Notes: a model not told the origin generated them from the letters alone. A stretch of DNA of 64,000 nt from Marinobacter piscis (GCF_007671655.1 NZ_VCGX01000005.1:1-64000); one strand, 5' to 3'; shown: positions 48,330-61,699, counted from the first letter of the stretch. Translations and numbers: made by a program.

Positions 48330-49595
48330 ATGTCTCAAGATCTGAAAGAAGCAGCCCTTGAATATCACGCCAAGCCGCGGCCTGGGAAGATCAGTGTAGA
48401 AATCACCAAGCCGACAGCGACCGCCCGCGACCTTGCCTTGGCATACAGCCCTGGCGTTGCCGAGCCGGTGCGCGAGATTGCGAAGGACCCGGAGAACGCT
48501 TACAAGTACACTGCAAAAGGTAACCTGGTAGCGGTTATCTCCGACGGTACGGCAATTCTTGGTCTGGGTAATCTGGGCCCGCTGGCAAGTAAGCCGGTAA
48601 TGGAAGGCAAAGGCGTACTGTTCAAGCGGTTTGCCGGAGTTGATGTGTTCGATATCGAAGTCAACTCAGAAAGCCCGCAGGCGTTCATTGAAACCGTTGA
48701 GCGTATTGCAGATACCTTTGGCGGCATTAACCTTGAAGATATCAAGGCGCCAGAGTGTTTTGAAATCGAGCACGCTCTGATTGAAAAGTGCAATGTGCCC
48801 ATCTTCCACGATGACCAGCACGGCACCGCAATTGTTACCGCAGCCGGCATGATCAATGCGTTAGAGCTGCAGGGCAAAAAAATTGAAGACGCGAAAGTGG
48901 TGTGCCTGGGTGCCGGTGCCGCTGCTATCGCCTGCATGAAGTTGTTGGTCAGCTGTGGTATCAGCTCCGAGAACATCTTCATGCTCGACCGTAAGGGTGT
49001 GATCCACTCAGGTCGCGAAGATCTTAACCAGTACAAAGCGATGTTCGCCAACGACACGGACAAGCGCACGCTGGATGAAGCAATTGACGGCGCCGATGTG
49101 TTCCTTGGGCTGTCTGGTCCAGATCTACTGAGTGCTGAGCAGCTTAAGAAGATGGCTCCTAATCCGGTTGTGTTTGCCTGCTCAAACCCGGATCCGGAAA
49201 TTAACCCGGAAGTTGCCAACTCGGTTCGTGACGACCTGATTATGGCAACCGGGCGTTCAGACTACCCGAACCAGGTAAACAACGTGCTTGGCTTCCCGTT
49301 CATTTTCCGTGGTGCGCTCGACGTCCGTGCAACGTGCATCAACGAAGAAATGAAAGTGGCGGCAGTGAATGCCATCCGTGAGCTGGCGAAAGAACCGGTG
49401 CCACAGGAAATCTGTGAAGCCTACGGTGTTGAGTCCTTTGAGTTCGGCAAGCAATACATTATTCCGAAGCCTATGGATGTGCGTTTGCTGGAGGTGGTTC
49501 CGGCTGCCGTGGCGCGTGCTGCAGTGGACTCCGGAGTTGCCCGCAATGGATACCCGGCCCATTATCCGCTGAAGAGCATAGATGACATTATCTGA
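48330..49595 (+). CDS. maeB: malic enzyme (NADP-type), short form
   Basis: 421 residues, converting malate to pyruvate and CO2. LAYSPGVAEPVREIA, GNLVAVISDGTAILGLGNLGPLASKPVMEGK, VPIFHDDQHGTAIVTAAG and the Rossmann VVCLGAGAAAIACMKLL are present. FACSNPDPEINPE follows. The phosphotransacetylase-like domain of long MaeB proteins is missing, as in the Pseudomonas counterpart, so the gene is not truncated. ATG 48330 is chosen by alignment of the MSQDLKEAALEYHA start with relatives; a GTG at 48309 would extend it by seven residues. Cofactor preference is inferred. Confidence 0.93.
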   Translation: MSQDLKEAALEYHAKPRPGKISVEITKPTATARDLALAYSPGVAEPVREIAKDPENAYKYTAKGNLVAVISDGTAILGLGNLGPLASKPVMEGKGVLFKRFAGVDVFDIEVNSESPQAFIETVERIADTFGGINLEDIKAPECFEIEHALIEKCNVPIFHDDQHGTAIVTAAGMINALELQGKKIEDAKVVCLGAGAAAIACMKLLVSCGISSENIFMLDRKGVIHSGREDLNQYKAMFANDTDKRTLDEAIDGADVFLGLSGPDLLSAEQLKKMAPNPVVFACSNPDPEINPEVANSVRDDLIMATGRSDYPNQVNNVLGFPFIFRGALDVRATCINEEMKVAAVNAIRELAKEPVPQEICEAYGVESFEFGKQYIIPKPMDVRLLEVVPAAVARAAVDSGVARNGYPAHYPLKSIDDII

Positions 49596-49616
49596 TCGAT
49601 GATGTTGCAGGCTTAT

Positions 49617-49649
49617 AAAAAAACCGGCGGTGATCCCGCCGGTTTTTTT
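49617..49649. terminator. bidirectional terminator maeB / mrcA
   Basis: ACCGGCGG (49623-49630) and CCGCCGGT (49636-49643) pair around TGATC. A-run before and T-run after make it work for both convergent genes. Confidence 0.92.
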
Positions 49650-49672
49650 GTGTCTGTGTTTCGGGCTTCGGG

Positions 49673-52177
49673 TTAGAATATCTGGCGCGACAGGTCGCTG
49701 CCGCCGCTGCCTGAACCGGTGCGGCCCTCATCCCCTGCAGCGAGTGCGGCCGGGGCATCTTCTTCTTTGAATATCTCGAATCTGCCTTCTTCACCCGGGC
49801 GTGCACGCTTGCCGGTTTCCGGATTGATGCGGATATTCACAATGCCGTTTGGCCGAGGCATGAAGGCGGACGGTGTTCCTTCCAGTGCAACTTCCATGTA
49901 ATCCACCCAGATAGGCAGGGCAGTGCTGGCGCCGTATTCCCGGCGCCCCAGTGGCGCAGGCTGGTCAAACCCGACCCAGGTGGTTGTGGCAATGTCATGG
50001 TTGAAACCGGCAAACCAGGTGTCTTTCTGTTTGTTGGTGGTACCGGTTTTGCCCGCAAGGTCGTCCCGCCCCAGCGCCCGGGCACGGCGCCCCGTACCTC
50101 GCTTAATAACATCGCGCATCATGGAGTGCAGAATATAAGCCGAGCGTTCATCGGCCAGTCGGCGCATTATCCGGGTCTCGGGTTCTGCTTCCGCCGTTAC
50201 TGCCGGTGCGTTAACGGGATCGTCAGCCGGCACTGGCTGAATATCTTCTGTGTCGCAGTTCGTGTCGCAAAGAACCACTTCGGGGGCCTGGTAAATGGTT
50301 TCGCCGTTAACATCGGTTATGGTTTCTATCAGGTAAGGCTTAACGTCGTAGCCTCCGTTGGCGATAACGGCAAGGCCCCGGGCCAGCTCCATTGGGGTCA
50401 GGTGACCACTGCCCAGCGCCAGGGAGAGATCGCTGGGCATGCCTTCAGTTGGCACTTTCAGTTGTTCAAGATAGTCCAAGGTTCGCGAAATTCCCAGATC
50501 TCTGAGCAGTCTTACGGAAACCAGGTTGCGAGACCGGTACAGTGCTTCTCGCAGGGTGGTGGGGCCTTCAAAGCGACCGCCCGAGTTTTCCGGGCGCCAT
50601 CCGGCGCCGGCATCATCAAACACTATGGGGGCGTCGTTATAGATGGTGGCGGGGGTCATGCCGCTTTCCAGGGCTGTCAGGTAGAGGAAGGGCTTGAAGG
50701 TTGAGCCTGGCTGGCGCTGGGCCTGGGTAGCGCGATTGTATTTGCTCTGGCTAAAGCTGTAACCGCCGGCCAGGGATTCGATGGCCCCGGTTTTTGCTTT
50801 CAGGGAAATCAGGGCGCCTTCAACATCCGGTACCTGCATCAGGGACACGCGAACCGGTTGGTCAAGGGTGGGCGCCTGGGTTTCTTCAGTATCACTGGCA
50901 TCTGGTGTTGCTTGTACGGTCGCTATTTCTTCAACCCGAACGTAAACCACGTCGCCTGCACTGACAACGTCTGAGGGTTTGGTCGGCTCTGAGCCTGTAT
51001 AGTTTTGGGTTTTGTAGCGGCTGGCCCACTTCATGGATTCAAAGGGCATAACCGCCGGGCCAAAGCGGCGCACATGGGCCCGGGCCTCGCCTTTATCATC
51101 GTCTACCTTTGTAATCACCGCGGGCATCAGGGATTCGACTCTGGGGTAGTTGAGCATGGCCGCGCTCAGGTCGCCGTTTGCCAGGGTGTCGGCGTCAAGC
51201 TCGCCGATGGGGCCGCGGAATCCATGCCGGTGATCGTAGGCTTCAAGGCCGTCTCTGAGCGCATCTGTGGCTTTCTGCTGGTCTTCGCTGTCTACCGTGA
51301 GGGTCACTGTATAGCCATCGGTGTAGGCGTCTTCACCAAAGCGCCGGACCATCTCGGCTCTGGCCATTTCTGCCACATAGTCCGCGTCTACTTCTGTTTC
51401 CGTGGCGTTGTAGGTAGCGGTAACCGGCGCCTGAATGGCCAGTTCGTAAGCATCGGGGCTGATGTATCCGTGTTCTTTCATCCGGCCCAGTATCCAGTCC
51501 CGGCGCTGGGTTGCGCGCTGTGGATTGGCTAGCGGGTTATAGGCCGACGGTGCCTTGGGCAGACCGGCCAGCATGGCCATTTGCGCCAGAGAGAGTTCGT
51601 TAACGGGCTTGTTGTAATAAACCTGTGAGGCGGCGGCAATGCCGTAGGCACGGTTGCCCAGATAGATTTTGTTCAGGTACAGCTCAAAGATCTGCGGTTT
51701 ATCCAGTTCCCGCTCTATCTGGATGGCCAGCAGTATTTCATTAAATTTACGGATAAAGGTCCGATCACGTGACAAAAAGTAATTTTTTGCAACCTGCATG
51801 GTGATGGTACTGCCGCCAGACTGGATCGAACCCGTGGAGACCAGTTCCACTGCAGCCCGCGCCAGGCCTTTGATATCAACACCATAATGATCATAAAATC
51901 GCGAGTCTTCAGCGGCCATAAAGGCTTGTAACTGAATTGTTGGGATCTGTTCGATTGTGATCGGTGCCCTTCTCTTTTCGCCGAATTCTGCTATTAATCG
52001 GTTGTCTTTGCTATATACCCGCAGTGGCGTCTGGAGCTTGATGTCCATAATCTGTTCAACGGGGGGCAGGCCGGGGCGGAGGTACAGGTAGAAGCCCGAG
52101 CCAACAATAACTGCGAGGCTCAGGCCGGTAAGAAAAAACCACGCAAAAAGACGAGATGTACGCAACAAATGGGGCAT
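49673..52177 (-). CDS. mrcA: penicillin-binding protein 1A
   Basis: 834-residue bifunctional peptidoglycan synthase. A signal-anchor (FAWFFLTGLSLAVIVGSGFYLYL, about 11-33) is followed by a GT51 glycosyltransferase (EDSRFYDHYGVDIKGLARA near 92, then GGSTITMQVAKNYFLSRDRTF), an OB-like insert (about 315-440) and a transpeptidase: SxxK in PGSTFKPF, SRN in LYRSRNLVS and KTGT in LAGKTGTTNKQKD. The end, GRTGSGSGGSDLSRQIF, is Gly-rich. It is divergent from pilM with a 194-base gap, as in Pseudomonas (ponA). Confidence 0.96.
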   Translation of the reverse strand: MPHLLRTSRLFAWFFLTGLSLAVIVGSGFYLYLRPGLPPVEQIMDIKLQTPLRVYSKDNRLIAEFGEKRRAPITIEQIPTIQLQAFMAAEDSRFYDHYGVDIKGLARAAVELVSTGSIQSGGSTITMQVAKNYFLSRDRTFIRKFNEILLAIQIERELDKPQIFELYLNKIYLGNRAYGIAAASQVYYNKPVNELSLAQMAMLAGLPKAPSAYNPLANPQRATQRRDWILGRMKEHGYISPDAYELAIQAPVTATYNATETEVDADYVAEMARAEMVRRFGEDAYTDGYTVTLTVDSEDQQKATDALRDGLEAYDHRHGFRGPIGELDADTLANGDLSAAMLNYPRVESLMPAVITKVDDDKGEARAHVRRFGPAVMPFESMKWASRYKTQNYTGSEPTKPSDVVSAGDVVYVRVEEIATVQATPDASDTEETQAPTLDQPVRVSLMQVPDVEGALISLKAKTGAIESLAGGYSFSQSKYNRATQAQRQPGSTFKPFLYLTALESGMTPATIYNDAPIVFDDAGAGWRPENSGGRFEGPTTLREALYRSRNLVSVRLLRDLGISRTLDYLEQLKVPTEGMPSDLSLALGSGHLTPMELARGLAVIANGGYDVKPYLIETITDVNGETIYQAPEVVLCDTNCDTEDIQPVPADDPVNAPAVTAEAEPETRIMRRLADERSAYILHSMMRDVIKRGTGRRARALGRDDLAGKTGTTNKQKDTWFAGFNHDIATTTWVGFDQPAPLGRREYGASTALPIWVDYMEVALEGTPSAFMPRPNGIVNIRINPETGKRARPGEEGRFEIFKEEDAPAALAAGDEGRTGSGSGGSDLSRQIF

Positions 52178-52362
52178 TTTTTTCTGACAACTGTTGGAGA
52201 TAAGTCTATCATTTGAGGAATTGCTTTAGGTGACAAGAGTGTTTCACCGTTGCAAGATCTCTCAGCATGTAATTGCTGACATTGTAAACGGAATAATGAA
52301 GAAATTCTCTTAAATAAAAAACACATAAGATATATGCCCGGGTGAATTCTGCCAGGTATTAG

Positions 52363-53426
<1,064 letters not shown>

Positions 53427-53427
<1 letters not shown>

Positions 53428-53990
53428 TGGCAAAGATTAACCTCAGGCCCTGGCGTGAAGAGCTCCGGGCTGAAAAGCAGAAAGAATTCACTGTGATGGT
53501 TCTTGGGGCGGCTGTGATTGCCGCCGGGCTGGCGTTTCTCTGGAGTTCCGACCTGGACAGCAGAGTTGCGTATCAGCAGTCCCGGAACGCGTATATTGAG
53601 ACGGCGACGAAAAAACTGGATACCCAGATACGGGAAATAGAGAACCTCAAGCGCAAGCGCGATGAGTTATTGGCCCGTATGAAGGTTATTCAGGATCTTC
53701 AGGGCAAGCGCCCGGTGATTGTGCGCACCTTTGACGAGCTGGTTCGCACACTGCCCGATGGGCTTTTTTATACCGATCTGAAAAAGTCCGGGGACCGGGT
53801 CAGTATTGTAGGCATGGCAGAATCGAACAGCCGGGTCTCAGAACTGATGCGCCAGTTTGAAAACTCTGACTGGTTTAAGGATCCCAACCTTTCTAACGTA
53901 TCGTCGGCCGGCAGCCGGCGGGCAGGGTACAGCCAGTTCAATATGACCGTGCAACAAAAAACACCTGAGCCCGAAGGGGAGGATAAGTAA
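53427..53990 (+). CDS. pilN: type IV pilus assembly protein PilN
   Basis: 187 residues: short cytoplasmic INLRPWREELRAEKQKEF motif that docks to PilM, one membrane helix (VMVLGAAVIAAGLAFLW, about 23-40), a coiled coil (about 48-85) and a periplasmic domain that pairs with PilO. The NLRPWR motif is diagnostic. Cotranslated with pilM and pilO. Confidence 0.95.
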
Positions 53991-54601
53991 TGAGCCTCGC
54001 GGACTCACTTAAAAGCCTGAATGAATTCGATATCAATGATCTTGATCTCAATAATGCCGGCATCTGGCCTGCGCCAGTCAAGGCGATTGTGGTTCTGATT
54101 GTTTTCTGCCTGATTCTGGGCGGTGGTTACTGGTTTTTTGTGAAAGACCAGTATGCGCAACTCGAGAGAGTCGAAAAAACGGAACAGGATCTGCGCAAAA
54201 AGTACGAGGAGAAAGCCTACCAGGTGGCAAACCTGGAGGTTTTCAAATCCCAGATGGTTGAGATGGAAGAGACCTTTGGCGCACTGGTACGCCAGCTTCC
54301 GAGCGAGACAGAGGTGCCGGGGCTGCTGGAGGACATTACTAATACAGCGCTGGGGAACGGCCTTGCCTTGCAGGAAGTGAAGCTTCAATCGGAGCAGAAG
54401 CGGGATTTTTACTCCGAGCTGCCGATTAATATCCGCGTATCCGGCTCCTATCATGAGCTGGCGTCTTTCGTAAGCAGTGTTGCCAGTCTTCCACGAATTG
54501 TCACGTTGCACGATTTAACCATTAAACCAACAGGCGGAGACGGTGAACAGCTTGATATGCAGGTTGTTGCCCGCACCTACCGCTACCGGGCTGGAGAATG
54601 A
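53990..54601 (+). CDS. pilO: type IV pilus assembly protein PilO
   Basis: 203 residues: cytoplasmic tail, membrane helix (PVKAIVVLIVFCLILGGGYWFFV, about 29-50), coiled coil (about 53-95) and ferredoxin-like periplasmic domain ending RTYRYRAGE. It forms a heterodimer with PilN in the alignment complex. ATG overlaps the pilN TAA; strong GGAGGATA-type ribosome site. Confidence 0.95.
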   Translation: MSLADSLKSLNEFDINDLDLNNAGIWPAPVKAIVVLIVFCLILGGGYWFFVKDQYAQLERVEKTEQDLRKKYEEKAYQVANLEVFKSQMVEMEETFGALVRQLPSETEVPGLLEDITNTALGNGLALQEVKLQSEQKRDFYSELPINIRVSGSYHELASFVSSVASLPRIVTLHDLTIKPTGGDGEQLDMQVVARTYRYRAGE

Positions 54602-54603
54602 GC

Positions 54604-55152
54604 ATGGCGGTAAAGCATGCAGGAAAGGCCTGGCTGGGTTTTTGTCTGGTGTCACTCCTGACGGCCTGCTCCCAGGGCAATGGCTACTCTGATCTGGACA
54701 AGTTTATGGCGGATACCCGCGCCAAGCCACGGGGCCACGTGGAACCGCTACCGGAATTCAGCGCCTATGAGGCCTTCAGCTATTCCGCGGCAGACCGGCG
54801 CGCACCGTTTGAGCCGCCCATGGATGTGCAGCTGACCATGGTTGATCAGAAGCCTGTCAGTGATGTTGAGCCGAACCTGGATCGCCCCAGGCAAGTGCTG
54901 GAAAATTTTGATCTGAAAAATCTGGGCATGGTGGGAACACTCCAGGGAGCAGGGGGCAACCTGTTCGCGCTTATCCGGGATAATTCCGGTGGCGTTCACC
55001 GGGTTCGCACCGGAAATTATATGGGGCAGAACTATGGCCGGGTTATCGGCATCAGTGAAGCCCGGGTAGAATTGATAGAAATTGTTCCCGATGGCCGGGG
55101 CGGCTGGGTAGAGCGACCTCGCTCTCTGACCCTGAACGAAGACGCAGGCTAA
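54604..55152 (+). CDS. pilP: type IV pilus assembly lipoprotein PilP
   Basis: About 182 residues. A lipoprotein signal, WLGFCLVSLLTAC, is followed by a disordered stretch with RAPFEPPMDVQL and a C-terminal beta domain (LGMVGTLQGAGGNLFALIRD) that contacts PilQ. I take ATG 54604, which has GGAG 7 bases upstream, over ATG 54598, where the site would be only 1 base away. It connects the PilMNO inner-membrane complex to the secretin. Confidence 0.93.
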   Translation: MAVKHAGKAWLGFCLVSLLTACSQGNGYSDLDKFMADTRAKPRGHVEPLPEFSAYEAFSYSAADRRAPFEPPMDVQLTMVDQKPVSDVEPNLDRPRQVLENFDLKNLGMVGTLQGAGGNLFALIRDNSGGVHRVRTGNYMGQNYGRVIGISEARVELIEIVPDGRGGWVERPRSLTLNEDAG

Positions 55153-55163
55153 GGAGCGGCTGG

Positions 55164-57281
55164 ATGAAAGTTGAAAGAAAAATGCAAATACCAAAAGGTT
55201 CGGGGTCGAGACTAACGATGTTCAGAAAACTCAATGTATATTTAAGCGTGACTGCTTTTGCGTTGTTCTCCAGCCTGGCCAGCGCTGTCACACTGGAAGA
55301 TGTTTCCTTCTCTTCGTTGCCGGGTGAGCGCCTGGAAGTAACGCTTGAGTTTGATGATCAGCCACCCGAGCCTTCGGGGTACACCATCGAGCGGCCGGCG
55401 CGGATTGCGGTTGATCTGGCAGACACCACCAGTGGGCTTGATGCCCGCAGTATTCCCCTGGGGTCGGGCAACGCGCAAAGCATGACCGTTGTTGAAACAA
55501 AGGATCGCACCCGCCTGATCTTCAACCTTGTTGAGCTTGCGCCATACGACACCGTTCGTAAGAACAATTCCCTGGTTATGACCATTGGCGCCGAGTCTGG
55601 GACAGATGCAGATGTAGCCCGCCCCACGGGCACCACCAGAGCTCCGCAACCGGCGGCAGCACCGGATACACTGGCCGGGGTGGACTTTCGCCGTGGTAAA
55701 GATGGCGAAGGCCGGGTGATTGTTGATCTGGGAAGCCCGCAGACTCCTGTGGATCTGTCTGAGCTGGGTGGCAAAATTCGCCTTACAATGGACGGCGTCG
55801 CAGTGCCGGCAGACCTGCGCCGTCGCCTGGACGTAACCGACTTTGCAACTCCGGTTACCCGCATCGACACCTTTGTGGAAGACGGAAATGCCGTGGTGGA
55901 AATTCGTCCGGAGGGGCATTACGACTACATAGCCTATCAGTCCGGCAGTGAGTTTACCGTCAGTGTTGAACAGCTGAGCGAGGAAGAGGCAGAAACCCGT
56001 CGTGAGGAGAAATTCCCGTATACCGGCGATAAGCTCTCCCTGAACTTTCAGGACATTGAAGTACGTTCGGTATTGCAGCTGATTGCCGATTTTACCGGCC
56101 TAAACCTGGTGGCTAGTGATACTGTGGGTGGCAGTATCACGTTGCGTTTGCAGAACGTGCCCTGGGATCAGGCCCTGGATCTTATCCTGAAAACCAAAGG
56201 GCTGGATAAGCGCCAGATTGGTAATGTTCTGCTGGTGGCGCCGGCCGATGAAATTGCCGCCCGTGAAAAGCTTGAGCTGGAAACCAGCAAGCAGATTGCC
56301 GAGCTGGCACCGGTTCGTCTGGACATCATTCAGGTAAATTACGCCAAGGCTGCCGATGTGGTCACACTGATCGAGGCGGACAAGGAGCTGATCACGGACC
56401 GTGGGTTTGTGTCTTCAGATGTGCGTACGAACACGATCAGTGTCCGGGAAACCTCTGCCAAGCTTGAGGAAATCCGTCGCCTTGTATCCACCTGGGATGT
56501 GCCCGTGCGTCAGGTGTCTATTGAAGCCCGCATTGTGCGTGCCCAGACCAACGTAGCGGAAAATCTGGGGGTTCGCTGGGGTGGCGCAGCCTACGATGTG
56601 AGTGGCGATAATGTGTTTTCTATCGGCGGTTCCCAGAGTGCATCTGAGAGTGCCCGGGATGCGGCTACCGGCGGCTCGGGTGATATTTCCTTCTCCGACT
56701 CCATGGCTGTGGATCTTGGTGTAACCGGTGAAGGGGCATCGTCCTTTGCACTGGGCTGGGGCGGTAGTGATTTTCTGGTGGATCTGGAGTTGTCGGCCCT
56801 TGAAACCGACGGCCAGGCAGAAGTGGTCTCCCAGCCGCGGGTGGTGACGGCTGACCGACAAACAGCGTCGATCAAGTCAGGTGAAGAGATTCCTTATCAG
56901 GAAGCGTCGTCCAGTGGCGCAACATCGGTTTCGTTCAAAGAAGCTGTGTTGTCACTGGAGGTGACTCCGCAGATTACTCCGGATGACAACATCATTATGG
57001 ATTTGATGGTAAACCAGGATTCCCGGGGTGAGGTTACCGCAGGTATCCCCTCTATCAATACCAATGAGGTAACAACCCAGGTGCTGGTAGGCAATGGTGA
57101 AACGGTTGTTCTGGGTGGTATCTTCCAGTCAGAGGTTGCGACACAAACCACCAAGACTCCGTTCCTTGGAGATATTCCTTACCTTGGGCGTCTGTTCAAG
57201 CGCACGGAGAATATTAATGAACGCAGTGAGCTTCTGATCTTCATTACACCCAAGATCATCAAGAATGACCTGATCCGCTAA
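55164..57281 (+). CDS. pilQ: type IV pilus secretin PilQ
   Basis: 705 residues forming the outer-membrane pore of the pilus. Order: signal peptide (FRKLNVYLSVTAFALFSSLASA, after an 18-residue extension), two AMIN peptidoglycan-binding domains (about 45-140 and 173-270), a short secretin N0/TonB-like domain (GDKLSLNFQDIEVRSVLQLI, about 290-360), an N1 domain, and the secretin barrel (about 480-703; VEVTPQITPDDN-like region and VVLGGIFQSEV). AGGAG 7 bases upstream fixes the start. It ends the operon with a clear terminator. Confidence 0.96.
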   Translation: MKVERKMQIPKGSGSRLTMFRKLNVYLSVTAFALFSSLASAVTLEDVSFSSLPGERLEVTLEFDDQPPEPSGYTIERPARIAVDLADTTSGLDARSIPLGSGNAQSMTVVETKDRTRLIFNLVELAPYDTVRKNNSLVMTIGAESGTDADVARPTGTTRAPQPAAAPDTLAGVDFRRGKDGEGRVIVDLGSPQTPVDLSELGGKIRLTMDGVAVPADLRRRLDVTDFATPVTRIDTFVEDGNAVVEIRPEGHYDYIAYQSGSEFTVSVEQLSEEEAETRREEKFPYTGDKLSLNFQDIEVRSVLQLIADFTGLNLVASDTVGGSITLRLQNVPWDQALDLILKTKGLDKRQIGNVLLVAPADEIAAREKLELETSKQIAELAPVRLDIIQVNYAKAADVVTLIEADKELITDRGFVSSDVRTNTISVRETSAKLEEIRRLVSTWDVPVRQVSIEARIVRAQTNVAENLGVRWGGAAYDVSGDNVFSIGGSQSASESARDAATGGSGDISFSDSMAVDLGVTGEGASSFALGWGGSDFLVDLELSALETDGQAEVVSQPRVVTADRQTASIKSGEEIPYQEASSSGATSVSFKEAVLSLEVTPQITPDDNIIMDLMVNQDSRGEVTAGIPSINTNEVTTQVLVGNGETVVLGGIFQSEVATQTTKTPFLGDIPYLGRLFKRTENINERSELLIFITPKIIKNDLIR

Positions 57282-57295
57282 TCTGGAATCCGGCA

Positions 57296-57330
57296 GAAAA
57301 ACCGCCATCTGAAAAGCTGGCGGTTTTTTT
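57296..57330 (+). terminator. pilQ terminator
   Basis: AAAAACCGCCA and TGGCGGTTTTTTT pair around a 10-base loop, 15 bases after the pilQ stop. Confidence 0.92.
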
Positions 57331-57370
57331 GTGATATTCTCATTCGCCTGAACATTATTGAGCGGAAGTT

Positions 57371-57937
57371 ATGTCTTTGCCGAAACGCATAGTCCTGGTT
57401 GGCCCCATGGGCGCAGGTAAAAGTACGATTGGCCGGTTACTTGCCCGGGAACTCGGGTACAGGTTTCTGGATTCAGACCGGATTATAGAAGAGCGCTGCG
57501 GGGCCAATATTCCCTGGATATTCGATGTGGAGGGGGAGGAGGGCTTCCGCAAACGCGAGACGGCTATGCTGGCGGAATTGTCGACAGAGCCGGAAACGGT
57601 TCTGGCTACCGGTGGCGGGGCGGTCATGCGCGATGAAAATTACCCGTTGTTGAAAAAGGACTCGGTGGTGGTGTATCTGAGAACCTCCATCGAGCAACAG
57701 ATAGAGCGCACCCGCAAAGACCGCAACCGGCCTTTGCTGCAGAACGATGACCCGGAAGGTGTTCTGCGCAGGCTGTTTGCCCTGCGAGACCCTTTGTACA
57801 CCAGCCTTGCCGATATCATTATGTACACAGACCGCAAAAGCCCCCGGCTAGTGGTTCGCCAGGTGATTAACCGTATCAACCCTAAAACGCCCCGGCAGCA
57901 GAGACAGGTCAGAAAAGAGGGACGCAACCATGTATAA
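57371..57937 (+). CDS. aroK: shikimate kinase
   Basis: 188 residues; phosphorylates shikimate at the 3-hydroxyl in aromatic amino acid synthesis. Walker A is [12 protein letters not shown] (near 12-23), DSDRIIEE binds shikimate, and [11 protein letters not shown] and DRNRPLL complete the site. Its end overlaps the aroB start by 8 bases, as in the usual pilQ-aroK-aroB-damX order. Confidence 0.96.
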   Translation: MSLPKRIVLVGPMGAGKSTIGRLLARELGYRFLDSDRIIEERCGANIPWIFDVEGEEGFRKRETAMLAELSTEPETVLATGGGAVMRDENYPLLKKDSVVVYLRTSIEQQIERTRKDRNRPLLQNDDPEGVLRRLFALRDPLYTSLADIIMYTDRKSPRLVVRQVINRINPKTPRQQRQVRKEGRNHV

Positions 57938-59027
57938 ACTGCTTCACGAACTACCGGTCGATCTGGGGGATCGTAGCTATCCGATCCTGATCGGTGAAGG
58001 GGTACTGGGGGAGCTTGATCTTTCCGGGTACGTGGATGGCTCCCAGGTAATGATTGTGACCAATAACCGGGTCGGCCCCTTGTATCTGGAGCAGGCCAAA
58101 GCCTGCTTCCCTGGCAAAACTGTGGATACCGTGGTGTTGCCCGATGGCGAAAAACATAAAGACTGGCAGACCCTGAATCTGATATTCGATGCCCTTCTGG
58201 AAAAGCGGCACACCCGAAAAACCACCCTGGTGGCTCTGGGCGGTGGCGTCGTGGGGGATATGACAGGCTTTGCCGCCGCCTCGTACCAGCGTGGGGTGCC
58301 GTTTATACAAATCCCGACCACTTTGCTGTCCCAGGTGGATTCATCAGTGGGTGGCAAAACCGGGATTAACCACCCGCTGGGCAAAAACATGATTGGTGCG
58401 TTTCATCAGCCTGAAGTGGTGCTGATTGATACAGACACACTCAAAACCCTGCCCCCCAGAGAAGTTTCGGCGGGCCTTGCGGAAGTTATCAAATACGGGC
58501 TGATTCGCGACGCCGACTTTCTTGACTGGCTGGAGTTGCTGATTGATCCCCTGGTGGGCGGTGACAGTGTGGCGCTGGCTGAGGCTATATACCGTTCCTG
58601 TGGGTGTAAGGCTGATGTGGTTGCGCAGGATGAGCGCGAAGCCGGGCTCCGGGCTACTCTGAACCTGGGTCATACCTTTGGCCATGCCATTGAAACCTTT
58701 GCAGGGTATGGCAACTGGCTGCACGGGGAGGCCGTAGGTACCGGGATGATCATGGCGGCCGATCTGTCCGCCCGCGAGGGGGCGATCAGCCGGGCCGACT
58801 TTGAACGCATAGTGCAGATTATCAACAGAGCGAACCTGCCATCACTGCCACCGGCGAGCATGACGCCGGAAAACTTTATGAACCTGATGGCGGTGGACAA
58901 GAAAAATATTGATGGCCGGTTAAGGCTGGTGTTGCTCAGGGCCGTTGGCGATGCGGTAGTGACGTCTGATGCAGCACCGGAAAACCTTGCGGCAACGCTA
59001 GAGACATTTTGTAATCAGCAGCGCTGA
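57930..59027 (+). CDS. aroB: 3-dehydroquinate synthase
   Basis: 365 residues; cyclises DAHP to dehydroquinate with NAD and a divalent metal. [19 protein letters not shown] binds NAD; the metal ligands are the Glu in [11 protein letters not shown] and the His residues in [11 protein letters not shown] and [16 protein letters not shown] lies 8 bases before the ATG. Confidence 0.97.
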   Translation: MYKLLHELPVDLGDRSYPILIGEGVLGELDLSGYVDGSQVMIVTNNRVGPLYLEQAKACFPGKTVDTVVLPDGEKHKDWQTLNLIFDALLEKRHTRKTTLVALGGGVVGDMTGFAAASYQRGVPFIQIPTTLLSQVDSSVGGKTGINHPLGKNMIGAFHQPEVVLIDTDTLKTLPPREVSAGLAEVIKYGLIRDADFLDWLELLIDPLVGGDSVALAEAIYRSCGCKADVVAQDEREAGLRATLNLGHTFGHAIETFAGYGNWLHGEAVGTGMIMAADLSAREGAISRADFERIVQIINRANLPSLPPASMTPENFMNLMAVDKKNIDGRLRLVLLRAVGDAVVTSDAAPENLAATLETFCNQQR

Positions 59028-59062
59028 GAAATAGCGGTCATTTTGAACAGTAGGTGTCTTTT

Positions 59063-60517
<1,455 letters not shown>

Positions 60518-60616
60518 CGCCTCTAAGGGAAAGCCGGCCTTTTTTATTGCCGCAAACGGGGTATCATAAGTTCCGTTCCATTAAGACCATCTGAAAGAGA
60601 CTATTCTGGAATTCCT

Positions 60617-61681
60617 ATGACCGAGCTGAAGAATGACCGCTTCCTGCGCGCTCTGGCGCGTCAGCCAGTTGATCGTACACCGGTATGGATGATGCGCCAG
60701 GCCGGCCGTTATCTGCCCGAATATCGTGCTACCCGGGAAAAAGCGGGTGATTTCCTCAGCTTGTGCCGAAACACGCCGCTGGCGTGTGAAGTAACACTGC
60801 AGCCGCTTGAGCGTTTCCCTCTGGATGCGGCCATCCTGTTCTCGGATATTCTGACCATTCCCGATGCTCTGGGGCTGGGGCTTTACTTTGAAACCGGTGA
60901 AGGCCCTAAATTCAAAAACACGATTCGTTCCGCAGCAGACGTGGATGCATTGCCGAACATCAAGGCAGACGTCGACCTCGACTATGTCATGAACGCTGTC
61001 TCCACTATTCGCAGCGCGCTCAATGGCAGTGTGCCACTGATTGGTTTTTCCGGCAGCCCATGGACGCTGGCAACCTATATGGTGGAAGGCGGTTCCTCAA
61101 AGGACTTCCGCGAAGCCAAGAAGCTGGCGTACGGTCAGCCGGACGTAATGCACCGGTTGCTGGATCACCTGGCGGATGCCGTGATTGATTACCTGAACAG
61201 CCAGATCAAAGCGGGCGCCCAGGTGGTGCAGATCTTTGATACCTGGGGTGGAATACTCAGTGGCTGGGCCTATGAAGCCTTCTCCCTGCAGTACATGCGC
61301 AAGATTGTGAACGGCCTGATCCGCGAAGCCGACGGTCGCCACGTGCCGGTGATTCTGTTTACCAAAAACGGCGGTCAGTGGCTGGAATCCATGGCAGATA
61401 CGGGCGCAGACGCTGTGGGTCTGGACTGGACCACAGATATTGGCGATGCGCGGGCGCGTGTAGGCGATCGCGTAGCCTTGCAGGGCAACCTGGACCCCAC
61501 CATGCTGTATGCGCCTAAAGAACGGATTCGTGAAGAGGTAGGAGATATCCTGCGTCGTTACGGTTCAGGCCCGGGTCATATCTTCAACCTTGGTCATGGT
61601 ATTACTCCGGAAGTGGATCCGGAGCATGCGAAAGCATTCATTGAAGCGGTTGTTGAGCTGAGCCCGGAATACCACCGCTGA
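60617..61681 (+). CDS. hemE: uroporphyrinogen decarboxylase
   Basis: 354 residues; removes four carboxyl groups from uroporphyrinogen III in haem synthesis. [19 protein letters not shown] at the N-terminus has the key Arg residues; [12 protein letters not shown] contains the catalytic Asp, and [19 protein letters not shown] is the C-terminal signature. It lies 99 bases after damX with a likely separate promoter (TATCAT near 60564), not firmly placed. Confidence 0.97.
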   Translation: MTELKNDRFLRALARQPVDRTPVWMMRQAGRYLPEYRATREKAGDFLSLCRNTPLACEVTLQPLERFPLDAAILFSDILTIPDALGLGLYFETGEGPKFKNTIRSAADVDALPNIKADVDLDYVMNAVSTIRSALNGSVPLIGFSGSPWTLATYMVEGGSSKDFREAKKLAYGQPDVMHRLLDHLADAVIDYLNSQIKAGAQVVQIFDTWGGILSGWAYEAFSLQYMRKIVNGLIREADGRHVPVILFTKNGGQWLESMADTGADAVGLDWTTDIGDARARVGDRVALQGNLDPTMLYAPKERIREEVGDILRRYGSGPGHIFNLGHGITPEVDPEHAKAFIEAVVELSPEYHR

Positions 61682-61699
61682 TTCAGCGGAGAGCTATTG

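Noticed and set aside
60518..60560. Intrinsic terminator after damX
   Set aside because: A T-run is present, but only a 4-pair AAGG/CCTT stem could be found.
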